From positions 496,001-560,000 of the forward strand of contig NZ_JAIUJY010000002.1 of the NCBI RefSeq assembly GCF_020166105.1: a DNA stretch of 64,000 bases. The letters are read 5' to 3'. This document shows, piece after piece, positions 55,393 through 63,264 of the stretch. Within the stretch, counting starts at the first letter, position 1; each line of letters begins with the position of its first letter. This stretch comes from Blastococcus sp. LR1 (GTDB lineage: Bacteria > Actinomycetota > Actinomycetes > Mycobacteriales > Geodermatophilaceae). A program made the translations under genes and the position numbers. The notes beneath the pieces were generated by a model, which was not told where the DNA came from, did not search any database, and saw nothing but the letters and a program-made list of their open reading frames with translations.

Positions 55393-56568
55393 TCAGTCCT
55401 CCGGGTCGGGGTACCGCGCACCCGCGGCGAGCTCCGCGCCCTCGGCGACCTTCGCCTCCCGGCCGACGAGCGTGATCTCGCCGTCGCCACCGACCGTGGC
55501 GCCGGCACCGATCTCCACGTTGTCGTCCAGCACGGCCCGGGTCACCGTGGCGCCGGACCGCACCCGCACGCCCGGGAGCAGCACCGAGTCGACGACCGTC
55601 GCCCCCCGCTCGACGATCACGCCCGGAGAGAGCACCGACCCCCGCACGTTGCCGGAGATCCGGGTGCCGCCGGAGAGCAGGCTGTTCTCGATCTGCCCGT
55701 CGTCGAGGACGCGGGCGGCGCTGTGCCGCCCACCTCGCGTGTGCACCGGCCAGTCCGGGTCGTCGAGGTCCAGCGGCGGCTCCTCGTCGAGGAACTCGCG
55801 GTGCGTGCGCCAGTAGGACTCGATCGTGCCGACGTCGCGCCAGTAGCCGTTCAGCGGATAGGCGCGCGCCACCCCGTCCTTCGTCTGCGCGGGCAGCAGG
55901 TGGTCGCCGAGGTCCTCGAGACCGTCCTCCCCCGCCTCCTCGCCCAGCGCATCCAGGCGGTCCAGCGTCGGCCCCGGGGAGAACACGAACACCTCGTTGG
56001 TCGCCGTCGTCGTCGCCGGCTCATCGGGCTTGTAGGCATAGCTGGTCACGCGGTCGCCGTCGACCTCGACGATCCCGTAGCGCGAGGCGTCGTCGGCCTC
56101 CACCTCGGTGGTCACCATCGTCACCTCGGCGCCCGAGGCGAGGTGGGCGTCGACGACCTCGCGGTAGTCCAGCTTGTAGACGGCGTCGGCGCTGACGACG
56201 ACGAGCGCGTCGGGGGCGAACTGCCGGATCAGCTCGGACTGCCGCCACAGGCCGTCGGCGGTGCCCTCGGTGAAGCCACCGCGCTCGCTGCCCTGGAACG
56301 GCGGCAGCATCATCAGCCCGCCGCTGGTGCGGTCCAGGTCCCACGGGCGGCCGTTGGCCAGGTGCTCGTTCACCGACTGCGGCTGGTACTGCTCCGACAC
56401 CCACACATCGGCGATCGACGAGTGCTGGCAGTTGCTGAGCGGGAAGTCGATCAGCCGGTATACCCCGGCGAACGGGACGGCGGGCTTGGCCCGCTGCTCG
56501 GTCAGCAGCTCCAGCCGCTTGCCCTTGCCACCGGCGAGCACGAGCACGAGAACCTTCGGGAGCGCCAT
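55393..56568 (-). CDS. glgC: glucose-1-phosphate adenylyltransferase
   Basis: Makes ADP-glucose for glycogen or related alpha-glucans. 391 aa. Pyrophosphorylase motif GGKGKRLELLTEQRAKPAVPF (13 onward), YRLIDFPLSNC, GTADGLW, VVVSADAVYKLDY and NGYWRDVGTIESYW. A C-terminal left-handed beta-helix (about 290-380: ISGNVRGSVLSPGVIVERGATV) follows. The length and motifs favour GlgC over a sugar-nucleotide transferase of cell-wall synthesis. Confidence 0.92.
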   Translation of the reverse strand: MALPKVLVLVLAGGKGKRLELLTEQRAKPAVPFAGVYRLIDFPLSNCQHSSIADVWVSEQYQPQSVNEHLANGRPWDLDRTSGGLMMLPPFQGSERGGFTEGTADGLWRQSELIRQFAPDALVVVSADAVYKLDYREVVDAHLASGAEVTMVTTEVEADDASRYGIVEVDGDRVTSYAYKPDEPATTTATNEVFVFSPGPTLDRLDALGEEAGEDGLEDLGDHLLPAQTKDGVARAYPLNGYWRDVGTIESYWRTHREFLDEEPPLDLDDPDWPVHTRGGRHSAARVLDDGQIENSLLSGGTRISGNVRGSVLSPGVIVERGATVVDSVLLPGVRVRSGATVTRAVLDDNVEIGAGATVGGDGEITLVGREAKVAEGAELAAGARYPDPED

Positions 56569-56603
56569 GGGTCCCCGCTACCCGCGCCCGGCGCCGTACA
56601 CCC

Positions 56604-57161
56604 TCAGGCGGGCAGATCTCCTCCGGGGCCGGCCGCCTCGGCGAGCAGCCGCTCGCGCAGCTCGGCGGGCAGCCGGTCGACGTAGACGGTGCCGTCGAGG
56701 TGGTCGACCTCGTGCTGGAGGCAGCGGGCGGCCATGCCGGTGGCCTGGATCGAGATCGGCTTCCCCTCGAGGTCGACGCCGTCCACCCGGGCGCGGAAGG
56801 CGCGCGCCAGCTCGGCGTAGGGGCCGGGCACCGAGAGGCAGCCCTCCTCGTCCAGCTCCTCGGCGGGCTCGTCGCCCACGGGCTCGAGGACCGTCAGCAC
56901 CGGGTTGACGACGTAGCCCATGACGTCCTCGCCGTCGGCGTCCGGGCAGTCGATGACGAAGACCCGGGCGTCGACGCCGATCTGGTTGGCCGCCAGGCCC
57001 ACGCCGTCGGCGGCCTCCATGCTGGCGAACATGTCGAGGACCAGCCGGCGCAGGCCGTCGTCGAACGCGGTCACCTCGGCGCAGCGGCGGTGCAGGACCG
57101 GGTTGCTGCCGTAGGTGACGATCGGCCGGGCGACGCCGTCGTAACGGCCGAACAGGCGCAT
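56604..57161 (-). CDS. def: peptide deformylase
   Basis: Removes the N-formyl group from nascent proteins. 185 aa. All three motifs: GVGLAANQIG (53-62), EGCLS (106-110, metal ligand Cys108) and QHEVDHLDG (149-157, metal ligands His150 and His154). The start is ATG 57161, with TAGGAT 8 bases upstream, suggesting a near-leaderless mRNA. Divergent from the PAS-ANTAR regulator. Confidence 0.95.
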   Translation of the reverse strand: MRLFGRYDGVARPIVTYGSNPVLHRRCAEVTAFDDGLRRLVLDMFASMEAADGVGLAANQIGVDARVFVIDCPDADGEDVMGYVVNPVLTVLEPVGDEPAEELDEEGCLSVPGPYAELARAFRARVDGVDLEGKPISIQATGMAARCLQHEVDHLDGTVYVDRLPAELRERLLAEAAGPGGDLPA

Positions 57162-57169
57162 GACCGCAG

Positions 57170-57175
57170 ATCCTA
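57170..57175 (-). promoter_or_regulatory. -10 element for def
   Basis: TAGGAT (minus strand), 8 bases before ATG 57161; about a 2-base leader. Confidence 0.5.
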
Positions 57176-57339
57176 GGGACCCGGCTCCGGCGGGTGTCCC
57201 GAGCGCTGCGCGCAGCCGACGACGGACGTAGGGTCCGACCATCGGAGCGACCTGCCCGCACGGGCAGGGGGCGCACCCGTCGAGAACCCGGCGGTGACCG
57301 CCTGCCACACGCAGCACGCCTCCTCTGAGGAGCTCGGCC

Positions 57340-58023
57340 ATGTCGTCACCTGCGCTGCCCCGCCACCGCGTACGCCCGCCCTCACCCCGCCGCGCCGCTC
57401 CTTCGCCCACCGCCCGCTTCCGGTACGACTCCGCCACCGGCGACTGGTGGTGGTCCGCCGGCATGCACGAGCTGCTCGGCCTGGACCCGCTCCGCGAACC
57501 CTGCACGGAGAGCTTCCTGGCCGCCCACCACCCCGCCGACTCGGCCCGCGTGATCGAGGCGGTCACCGCCGCCTGCGACGGCGGTCGGCCGTTCGCGCTC
57601 GAGACCCGGGTCCTGCACCCCACCCGCGCCCAGCGCTCGGTGGTCCTGATCGGCGAGCCGCTGCGGGACGGAACCGGTGCGGTGACCGGCGTCGAGGGCA
57701 CGTGCGCCGACATCACCGCCTCCCGCGCCCCGGACACCGAGGCCGAGGCCGCGCGCGCACTGCAGACGGAGGTGGCCCAGATGCGCACGGCGATGGCCAG
57801 CCGGGCGGTCATCGAGCAGGCCAAGGGCGTGCTGATGGTCCTGACCAACTGCGCAGAGCAGACGGCGTTCGACCTGCTGGCGCACATCTCCAGCCACACC
57901 CACCGGAAGGTGCGGGACGTCGCACAGCTGCTGACCGAGTCCGCCGCCCGCCGCAGCGCGCTGCCCGAGGAGCTGGCTGCGATCCTCCGCGACGCCATGC
58001 CGCCGGGGCAGCCTCTGCGCTGA
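57340..58023 (+). CDS. PAS-ANTAR transcription antitermination regulator
   Basis: 227 aa. A Pro/Arg-rich leader (1-24) is followed by a PAS sensor domain (about 26-125: FRYDSATGDWWWSAGMHELLGLD, then HHPADSARVIEAV and GEPLRDGTGAVTGVEGTCADIT) and an ANTAR RNA-binding domain (about 138-200: LQTEVAQMRTAMASRAVIEQAKGVLM). ANTAR proteins bind dual stem-loop RNA hexaloops to block terminators. The signal and targets are unknown; no histidine kinase is adjacent. The 178-base gap to def shows no structure I can assign. Confidence 0.92.
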   Translation: MSSPALPRHRVRPPSPRRAAPSPTARFRYDSATGDWWWSAGMHELLGLDPLREPCTESFLAAHHPADSARVIEAVTAACDGGRPFALETRVLHPTRAQRSVVLIGEPLRDGTGAVTGVEGTCADITASRAPDTEAEAARALQTEVAQMRTAMASRAVIEQAKGVLMVLTNCAEQTAFDLLAHISSHTHRKVRDVAQLLTESAARRSALPEELAAILRDAMPPGQPLR

Positions 58024-58123
58024 CCGGCGCCGCGTCCCGCCGCGCAGCCCTCGACCGGTCTCGGGCAGGATCGCGGGCAGCGGTGCGGCGGATGGCGCAC
58101 GGGCCGCCGAGGGGGAAGCCCGG

Positions 58124-58786
58124 ATGTTCTACGTCCTCACCATGCTCGTCGTCCGGCCGCTCTTCTGGCTGATCTTCCGGCCGCGGGTGACCGGCCGGGA
58201 GAACGTGCCCATGGAGGGCCCGGTCATCTTCGCCAGCAACCACCTGTCGTTCATCGACAGCATCGCCATCCCGACCGTGGCTCCGCGCCGGGTCGGCTAC
58301 CTGGCCAAGGCGGAGTACTTCACCGGGTCGGGCATCTCCGGGTGGTTCACCCGGACGCTGTTCACCGCCCTCGGCGCCCTGCCCGTGGAGCGCGAGACCC
58401 ACCGCGCCGCGCAGGCCGCCCTGGACACCGCGCTCGGCGTGCTCCAGGCCGGCGGGGGCTTCGGCATCTACCCGGAGGGCACCCGGTCGCGTGACGGGCG
58501 GCTGGCCCGGGGCAAGACCGGCGTCGCCTGGCTCGCGCTGACGGCGGACTGCCCGGTGGTGCCGGTGGCGGTCGCCGGCACCGACCGCGTCCAGCCGGTC
58601 GGGGCGAGCTGGCCGCGGCCGGCGCGGGTGTCGATCACCTTCGGCGCTCCCCTCACGTTCCCGGAGCACCGCGGCAAGGCGGGCAACGGCCGCGCCCGGC
58701 GGGAGGTGACCGACCGGATCATGGTCGCGATCGCCGAGCTCTCCGGCCAGGAGAAGGCCGGCTGGGACGCTCCCGACGCGGCGTGA
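58124..58786 (+). CDS. 1-acylglycerol-3-phosphate O-acyltransferase (PlsC-like)
   Basis: 220 aa. N-terminal membrane segment (1-19); acyltransferase motif I ASNHLSFID (His40, Asp45), motif II VGYLAKAEYF, motif III YPEGTRSRDGRLARGKTG, motif IV VPVAVAGTDRVQP. It makes phosphatidic acid or another acylated lipid; the acceptor is inferred from the family. ATG with GAGGGGGAAG upstream. Confidence 0.92.
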   Translation: MFYVLTMLVVRPLFWLIFRPRVTGRENVPMEGPVIFASNHLSFIDSIAIPTVAPRRVGYLAKAEYFTGSGISGWFTRTLFTALGALPVERETHRAAQAALDTALGVLQAGGGFGIYPEGTRSRDGRLARGKTGVAWLALTADCPVVPVAVAGTDRVQPVGASWPRPARVSITFGAPLTFPEHRGKAGNGRARREVTDRIMVAIAELSGQEKAGWDAPDAA

Positions 58787-58792
58787 GCGGCG

Positions 58793-59182
58793 TCAGCCCT
58801 CGGTGATCCTCGCCCGCACGTCGTCCGGCCACGGCTGGGGGCGGCCGTCGGCGACCGAGACGTAGGTGTTGCGGACGACGCAGCACACCCGCTCGCCGAC
58901 CCGCACGGTGAAGCGGACCGTCACGCTGGTGCGGCCCACCTTCTCGGTCTCGGCGTCCACGGCGACGGTGTCGCCCCAACGGGCGGACGACGTCCACTCC
59001 AGCGAGCTGGCCTTGACCACCGGGTCGACGCCCCGCTCGACCAGGGCGTCCCACTCGAGCCCGTGGGAGGCCCACCACCCGTTGGACGCCTCGTCGGCCC
59101 AGGTCAGGTAGTGGGCGTTGAAGACGACGCCCTGCTGGTCGCACTCGACGTAGCGGACAAGGGAGCTCCAGACCTCAGGCAC
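58793..59182 (-). CDS. acyl-CoA thioesterase, hotdog fold (4-hydroxybenzoyl-CoA type)
   Basis: 129 aa. YVECDQQGVVFNAHYLTWADEASNGWW contains the catalytic Asp15 and the conserved HYLxWxxEA helix of the YbgC/FadM group, and the strand SSLEWTSSARWGDTVAVDAETEKVGRTSVTVRFTV completes the hotdog. It hydrolyses an acyl-CoA of unknown type. GTG start; it converges on plsC with a 6-base gap and diverges from the flavoprotein gene. Confidence 0.9.
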   Translation of the reverse strand: MPEVWSSLVRYVECDQQGVVFNAHYLTWADEASNGWWASHGLEWDALVERGVDPVVKASSLEWTSSARWGDTVAVDAETEKVGRTSVTVRFTVRVGERVCCVVRNTYVSVADGRPQPWPDDVRARITEG

Positions 59183-59210
59183 GAGGAGGAACGGTAACGG
59201 GGCCGCCGTC

Positions 59211-59216
59211 TACGGT
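59211..59216 (+). promoter_or_regulatory. -10 element for leaderless flavoprotein gene
   Basis: TACGGT, exactly 6 bases before GTG 59223. Confidence 0.6.
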
Positions 59217-59222
59217 CGGCGC

Positions 59223-59831
59223 GTGGATGCCGACGCCCTCGCCCCTGACGCCCTGGACGCCTACCGGTCGCCGTCGCAGCGGGTGCTGGACAAAGAGATC
59301 GGGGCCCTGGACTCGTTCTGCCGCGACTTCATCGCCCTCTCGCCGTTCGCGACGCTCGCGACCGCCTCGGCCGACGGCTGGCCCGAGGTCTCGCCCCGCG
59401 GCGGGGCGCCGGGGTTCGTGCACGTGCTCGACGCGCACCGGCTGGCGCTGCCCGACCGGCTGGGCAACAACCGGATCGACAGCCTGCGGAATCTCACGGA
59501 CAACCCGCGAGCGGCGCTGATGTTCTTCGTGCCGGGCTTCGACGAGACGCTGCGCGTCTACGGCACGACGTCGGTGGTCTCCCCCGCGGAGCTCGACGTC
59601 GATCTCACCGAGTTCGGCAAGGCGCCGCTGTCGGTGCTGGTGCTGCAGGTGACCAAGGCGTACTTCCAGTGCCCCAAGTCGGTCATGCGGTCGGGGCTGT
59701 GGGATCCGGAGCGCCGGGTGGACCGCTCGACGTACCCCTCGTTCGGCACGGTGCTGCGCGAGCACTGCCGGGACACCACGATCACGACCGACGACACGGT
59801 CATGCGCGCGGCGCTCGCCGAGGAGCTCTAG
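59223..59831 (+). CDS. pyridoxamine 5'-phosphate oxidase-like FMN flavoprotein (MSMEG_1061-type)
   Basis: 202 aa split-barrel flavoprotein. LSPFATLATASADGWPEVSPRGGAPGFVHVLD is the first strand region with the FMN contact, LPDRLGNNRIDSLRNLTDNPRAALMFFVPG the second, and QVTKAYFQCPKSVMRS the family-specific part. F420- or FMN-dependent reduction of small molecules is usual; the substrate is unknown. Leaderless start. Confidence 0.9.
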   Translation: MDADALAPDALDAYRSPSQRVLDKEIGALDSFCRDFIALSPFATLATASADGWPEVSPRGGAPGFVHVLDAHRLALPDRLGNNRIDSLRNLTDNPRAALMFFVPGFDETLRVYGTTSVVSPAELDVDLTEFGKAPLSVLVLQVTKAYFQCPKSVMRSGLWDPERRVDRSTYPSFGTVLREHCRDTTITTDDTVMRAALAEEL

Positions 59832-59869
59832 GAGCCGACGGAGCCCGCGGGGCCGAAACTGTCGGCTCC
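59831..59869 (+). terminator. inverted repeat after flavoprotein gene, just upstream of the VOC promoter
   Basis: GGAGCCGAC / GTCGGCTCC perfect 9-bp arms with a 21-base loop. The left arm starts at the last base of the stop codon and the right arm ends 6 bases before the VOC gene's TAGCCT element. Confidence 0.6.
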
Positions 59870-59875
59870 CGCTCC

Positions 59876-59881
59876 TAGCCT
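59876..59881 (+). promoter_or_regulatory. -10 element for leaderless VOC gene
   Basis: TAGCCT, exactly 6 bases before ATG 59888. Confidence 0.6.
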
Positions 59882-59887
59882 GCGCCC

Positions 59888-60313
59888 ATGCCCTTCGACA
59901 TCCAGGTCGTCGTCGACAGCACCACGCCCCACCAGCTCGCCGACTGGTGGGCCGGAGCGCTGGGCTGGCAGGTCGAGCCGCAGGACGAGGCGTTCATCCG
60001 CCGGATGATCGAGACCGGCGTGGCCTCCGAATCCGAGACCACCACCCACCGGGGCGCCCTCGTGTGGGCGGCGGGCGCGGCGATCACCTCGAGCGAGCCG
60101 GGGCGGCCGCGGGTGCTGTTCCAGCTCGTTCCGGAGGAGAAGTCGGGGAAGAACCGGCTGCACCTCGACGTCCGGGTCGGCGACGAACGCCGCGAGGACG
60201 AGGTGGCCCGGCTGGTCGGGCTGGGCGCACGCGAGCTGTGGCGGGGCGCTCAGGGCCCGTTCGCCTGGGTGACGCTCGCCGACCCGGAGGGCAACGAGTT
60301 CTGCGTGGCCTGA
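59888..60313 (+). CDS. VOC-family (glyoxalase/bleomycin-resistance fold) protein
   Basis: 141 aa with two beta-alpha-beta-beta-beta modules: FDIQVVVDSTTPHQLADWWAGALGWQVE and NRLHLDVRVGDERREDEVARLVGLGARELWRG, ending AWVTLADPEGNEFCVA, the typical metal-ligand Glu strand. Belongs to the glyoxalase-like domain group whose function is mostly unknown (resistance, isomerase or dioxygenase). Leaderless ATG. Confidence 0.9.
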   Translation: MPFDIQVVVDSTTPHQLADWWAGALGWQVEPQDEAFIRRMIETGVASESETTTHRGALVWAAGAAITSSEPGRPRVLFQLVPEEKSGKNRLHLDVRVGDERREDEVARLVGLGARELWRGAQGPFAWVTLADPEGNEFCVA

Positions 60314-60323
60314 GGGCCGCGGC

Positions 60324-60521
60324 TCAGCTGGCGCGGAGGTCCCGGGCGAGCCGGCGATCGATCACGGTGCGCTCGGCCATCTGCCGCACGCGTTCCCGCC
60401 GGGGCCTGCGGTCGGTGCCCATGTAGCGGGCGTCCTCCACCAGCTGGAAGGCGGCGAGCACGCTCGCCTTCACCTCGCGCGCCCGTGGGACGGCGGGTCG
60501 GACCGGCTCGGCCGACGTCAT
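60324..60521 (-). CDS. small basic hypothetical protein
   Basis: 65 aa, with RAREVKASVLAAFQLVEDARYMGTDRRPRRERVRQMAERTVIDRRLARDLRAS as two likely amphipathic helices (shown here only in part: VKASVLAAFQLVEDA and VRQMAERTVIDRRL). AAGGGGG lies about 10 bases before ATG 60521. Divergent from the MazF-like gene with a 184-base gap. No family recognised; real coding is likely from composition but unproven. Confidence 0.5.
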   Translation of the reverse strand: MTSAEPVRPAVPRAREVKASVLAAFQLVEDARYMGTDRRPRRERVRQMAERTVIDRRLARDLRAS

Positions 60522-60692
60522 GGAGACCCCCTTCTCCCGGGGGAACCAGCCGAGTACCCCCGCGCGTCCATGGTGCCCCCCTTTCGGCAGCTCCAACCCT
60601 CACCGTGAGCATTTGGTGTCGATGAGTCACGTGTTACTCGGTGTGACTGGCTCGTGTCCGAATTCGTTCCGTTCGGCGCGCCTCGCCCTCCG

Positions 60693-60698
60693 TAGGGT
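60693..60698 (+). promoter_or_regulatory. -10 element for leaderless MazF-like gene
   Basis: TAGGGT, 7 bases before ATG 60706. It selects this start over longer open readings from 60520. Confidence 0.55.
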
Positions 60699-60705
60699 GC
60701 TGCGC

Positions 60706-61188
60706 ATGGCAACCCCCGGGCGGTTCGGTCGGACGGCGCTGCGGGTCGCGAAGCGCCTGCTGGGACGTGCTCCGAGCCGCGCGACTCTCCGGACCGCGCC
60801 GGCCGGGCCCGACGTCGACTACCGGCCGCGCGAGGACGGCCGGCCCGATCCGGGCGAGGTCGTCTGGGCCTGGGTTCCCTACGACGAGAACGACGGCCGC
60901 GGCAAGGACCGGCCGGTGCTGGTCATCGGCCGGCGCGGGGCGGAGCTGCTCGGCCTGATGCTGAGCAGCCAGGACCACGACCCGGACGCCGCCGCCGAGG
61001 CCCGCCACGGGCGCCTCTGGACCGACATCGGCAGCGGCGCGTGGGACTCCCGCGGCCGGCCGAGCGAGGTGCGGCTGGACCGCCTGCTCGTGCTCGATCC
61101 CGCGACCGTGCGCCGCGAGGGCGCCGCGCTCGACCGCATCCGGTTCGACCGCGTCGTCGCCGAGGCCCGGCGCGTGCAGGGCTGGTGA
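60706..61188 (+). CDS. PemK/MazF-like protein without adjacent antitoxin
   Basis: 160 aa. A basic N-terminal extension (about 1-35: RTALRVAKRLLGRAPSR) precedes an SH3-like MazF fold: PDPGEVVWAWVPYDENDGRGKDRPVLVIG, then LLGLMLSSQDHDPD, WDSRGRPSEVRLDRLLVLD, and RIRFDRVVAEARRV. MazF-type toxins cut mRNA. No antitoxin gene precedes it on the same strand; the divergent 65-aa basic protein does not look like one. Chromosomal PemK-like proteins of this long type may not be toxins. Leaderless. Confidence 0.8.
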   Translation: MATPGRFGRTALRVAKRLLGRAPSRATLRTAPAGPDVDYRPREDGRPDPGEVVWAWVPYDENDGRGKDRPVLVIGRRGAELLGLMLSSQDHDPDAAAEARHGRLWTDIGSGAWDSRGRPSEVRLDRLLVLDPATVRREGAALDRIRFDRVVAEARRVQGW

Positions 61189-61198
61189 GCCCTGCCCG

Positions 61199-61414
61199 TC
61201 AGTCGGCGACCGACTCGTCCCGTGCCTGACGCCGGACCGGCGGCCGGAGGTTGTAGACGCCGACTCCTTCGGTGAGCGGCTCCAGGTCGTAGCGGTGCAC
61301 CACCTTGGGGCCGCCGTGCAGGTGCACGTGCGTCACCGTGGGGAGGGGGTCACCGTGCCGCGCCTCCCGGATCTGGACCCTTCCGTCGAGGGGTCCGCCG
61401 ACGAAGAGCAGCAC
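61199..61414 (-). CDS. small GGPLDG-motif hypothetical protein
   Basis: 71 aa, beginning LLFVGGPLDGRVQI, with a middle TVTHVHLHGGPKVVHRYDLEPL. Small proteins with an N-terminal FVGGPLDG motif and a Tyr-rich end are common in [15 protein letters not shown] genomes and phages; function unknown. GTG start with GAGGAC upstream. It converges on the MazF-like gene with a 10-base gap. Confidence 0.6.
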   Translation of the reverse strand: MLLFVGGPLDGRVQIREARHGDPLPTVTHVHLHGGPKVVHRYDLEPLTEGVGVYNLRPPVRRQARDESVAD

Positions 61415-61593
61415 CGAGTCCTCGGTGTCGCCCGTCGCCTCGACCGCGTTCTCCTCGGACAGTTCCGGTCTCCTCCCGCTCGTGCGCCGACCAACGAGCG
61501 TAGGCGCGTCGGAGCCGTCCGTCAGGTCTGCGGACCTCCCTGCTGGGGAGATCCGGATGGGAGAATCCGACCGCAGCAGGGCACCGTGACCCG

Positions 61594-62121
61594 GTGCTCC
61601 TCGTCATCTCCGGACTCCCCGGGACGGGGAAATCTACGGTGGCCAGGGCGTTCGCCGCCCGCTCCGACTGCGTCCACGTCTCGGTCGACCCGATCGAGGA
61701 CGCCCTTCTCCGGGCCGGCCTCCCGCGCTCGTGGGAGACGGGCGTCGCCGCGTACGAGGCGGCGCGGGCGGTGGCCGAGCTCAACCTCGGGCTCGGGAGA
61801 TCCGTCGTCGTCGATGCGGTGAACGACAGCGCGTCCGCGCGCGACACCTGGCGCACGGCGACCGGCGCGGGATCCGGACCCGAGTTCGTCCTGCTGGCCC
61901 TCGACGACGAGGCGGAGCACCGGCGCCGGCTGGCGGGGCGACGGCGGGACCTGACGCACGTCCCCGAACCCGGCTGGGGCGAGGTGACCGCCCGGGCCGC
62001 GGCGTACGAGCCGTGGCCGGACGGCGAGTGCCTGCGAGTGGACGCCGCGCGGCCGGTGGACGAGATCGTGGGCGAACTGCTCGAGCATCTGTTCCCCGAC
62101 GCTCGGTCTCTGCCCCGCTGA
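61594..62121 (+). CDS. P-loop kinase/AAA-type ATPase (zeta-toxin or chloramphenicol phosphotransferase-like)
   Basis: 175 aa. Walker A ISGLPGTGKST (7-15) at the N-terminus, then VSVDPIEDALLRAG, GRSVVVDAVNDSASARDTW (substrate strand with the Asp), and a lid with Arg residues (EHRRRLAGRRRD). A small-molecule or nucleotide kinase; substrate unknown. GTG start. Its last seven codons and the stop lie inside a perfect 45-base palindrome. Confidence 0.85.
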   Translation: MLLVISGLPGTGKSTVARAFAARSDCVHVSVDPIEDALLRAGLPRSWETGVAAYEAARAVAELNLGLGRSVVVDAVNDSASARDTWRTATGAGSGPEFVLLALDDEAEHRRRLAGRRRDLTHVPEPGWGEVTARAAAYEPWPDGECLRVDAARPVDEIVGELLEHLFPDARSLPR

Positions 62122-62142
62122 GCGGGGCAGAGACCGAGCGTC
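62098..62142. repeat. 45-base perfect palindrome over the kinase stop codon, probable bidirectional terminator
   Basis: Two perfectly complementary 22-base arms (62098-62119 and 62121-62142) around one base. The left arm starts GACGCTCGG and ends CCCCGCT; the right arm is its exact complement. The stop codon TGA (62119-62121) is the loop. The next base pair is mismatched and CC/GG pairs follow. It ends 21 bases before the convergent transporter stop. Confidence 0.85.
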
Positions 62143-62162
62143 CGGAACAGGACCAGGTCCGG

Positions 62163-63227
62163 TCAGGCGCCGGCGCCCGACCTCCGCAGCCAGCGGGCGA
62201 CCAGCGGCGCGCTGAACAGCATCACGAACAGCCGCAGCACCTGGACCGCCAGCACGAAGGTGGTGTCCGCCCCGGAGTCGCGGGCGGTGGCGAGCACCGC
62301 GTAGAGCCCGCCGGGCGTCGTCGCCAGGTAGCCCTCGAGCGCGCTCTGGCCCGTGATCCGCGCCAGCAGGACGCCCAGCCCGGCGCAGGCCAGCACCAGG
62401 GCGGCCATGATCCCCAGCGCCAGCGGCAGCGCCCTGCCGATGACGCGCAGGCTGTCCCGGGTGAAGCTGAGGCCCACCTGCAGTCCGATGACCAGGAACG
62501 CGGCGCTCTCGACGAGGCCCGGTACCTCGGCTCCCCGCGAGAGCCCGGTGAGGTCGGCTCCGGCGGCGGCGACCAGCGGCCCCAGCAGCGCCGCGACCGG
62601 CACCCTCAGCAGCCGGCCGACGACCAGCCCGACCACGGAGCAGCCGACCGTGAAGGCCAGCCCGGCCGGCCAGCCCGGACCATCCGTGCCGGGAGGCGAT
62701 CCGGAGCCGGCGCCGGCGCCGTAGACCGCGGTCGCCGCGACCGGCATGAGCAGCACGATGAGCAGCACCCGCAGGTACTGCAGCACCGCGACCATGCGCT
62801 CGTCGGCGCCGAGGTCCCGCGCCATCACCACGATCCCGCTGGCACCTCCGGCGATCATGGCGAAGGCGCCGGTGACCGGGCTGATGCCGCGGTGCAGCCG
62901 CAACGCCGCACCCGCGACGAGGCTGAGCGCGAGCGTCGCCACCGTCGTCAGCAGGACGGGCAGCCAGTTGGCCCCCACGGCGCGCAGGGTGTCCAGGTCG
63001 ACCAGCGCACCCATCGCGACGCCGATGACCGCCTGCCCAGCCGTGCCCGCGGCCTCCGGGAGCCGCGCCACCGTGCGGCCGGCGAGCGCGCGCACGAGGC
63101 CCGCGATCAGGCCGCCGAACAGCGCCGGGGAGGGCAACCCGGCCAGCGCGACCAGCAGGCTGACACCGATGCCGCCGGCGACGACGACCGCCGCGTCGAG
63201 GAGTCGTGCACCCCGCCCGCTCGCCAC
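62163..63227 (-). CDS. AbrB-family membrane transporter-like protein
   Basis: 354 aa with about ten helices in two homologous halves: LPSPALFGGLIAGLVRAL with GQAVIGVAMGA in the first, and LRVPVAALLGPLVAAAGADLTG with AFLVIGLQVGLSFTRDSLR in the second, plus the conserved AMIAGGASGIVVMARDLGADERMVAVLQYLRV and TTPGGLYAVLATARDSGADTTFVLAVQVLRLFVM. Members were formerly mislabelled ammonia monooxygenases; the likely role is transport, substrate unknown. ATG or CTG-adjacent start as given. Confidence 0.88.
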   Translation of the reverse strand: MASGRGARLLDAAVVVAGGIGVSLLVALAGLPSPALFGGLIAGLVRALAGRTVARLPEAAGTAGQAVIGVAMGALVDLDTLRAVGANWLPVLLTTVATLALSLVAGAALRLHRGISPVTGAFAMIAGGASGIVVMARDLGADERMVAVLQYLRVLLIVLLMPVAATAVYGAGAGSGSPPGTDGPGWPAGLAFTVGCSVVGLVVGRLLRVPVAALLGPLVAAAGADLTGLSRGAEVPGLVESAAFLVIGLQVGLSFTRDSLRVIGRALPLALGIMAALVLACAGLGVLLARITGQSALEGYLATTPGGLYAVLATARDSGADTTFVLAVQVLRLFVMLFSAPLVARWLRRSGAGA

Positions 63228-63264
63228 GCGCCCACTCTGCCCGGCGGTTGCGGACAGGGCGGCG

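Noticed and set aside
62030..62041. Third copy of the terminator 13-mer (CCTGCGAGTGG)
   Set aside because: Only part of the element matches and it lies within a coding region without a hairpin.
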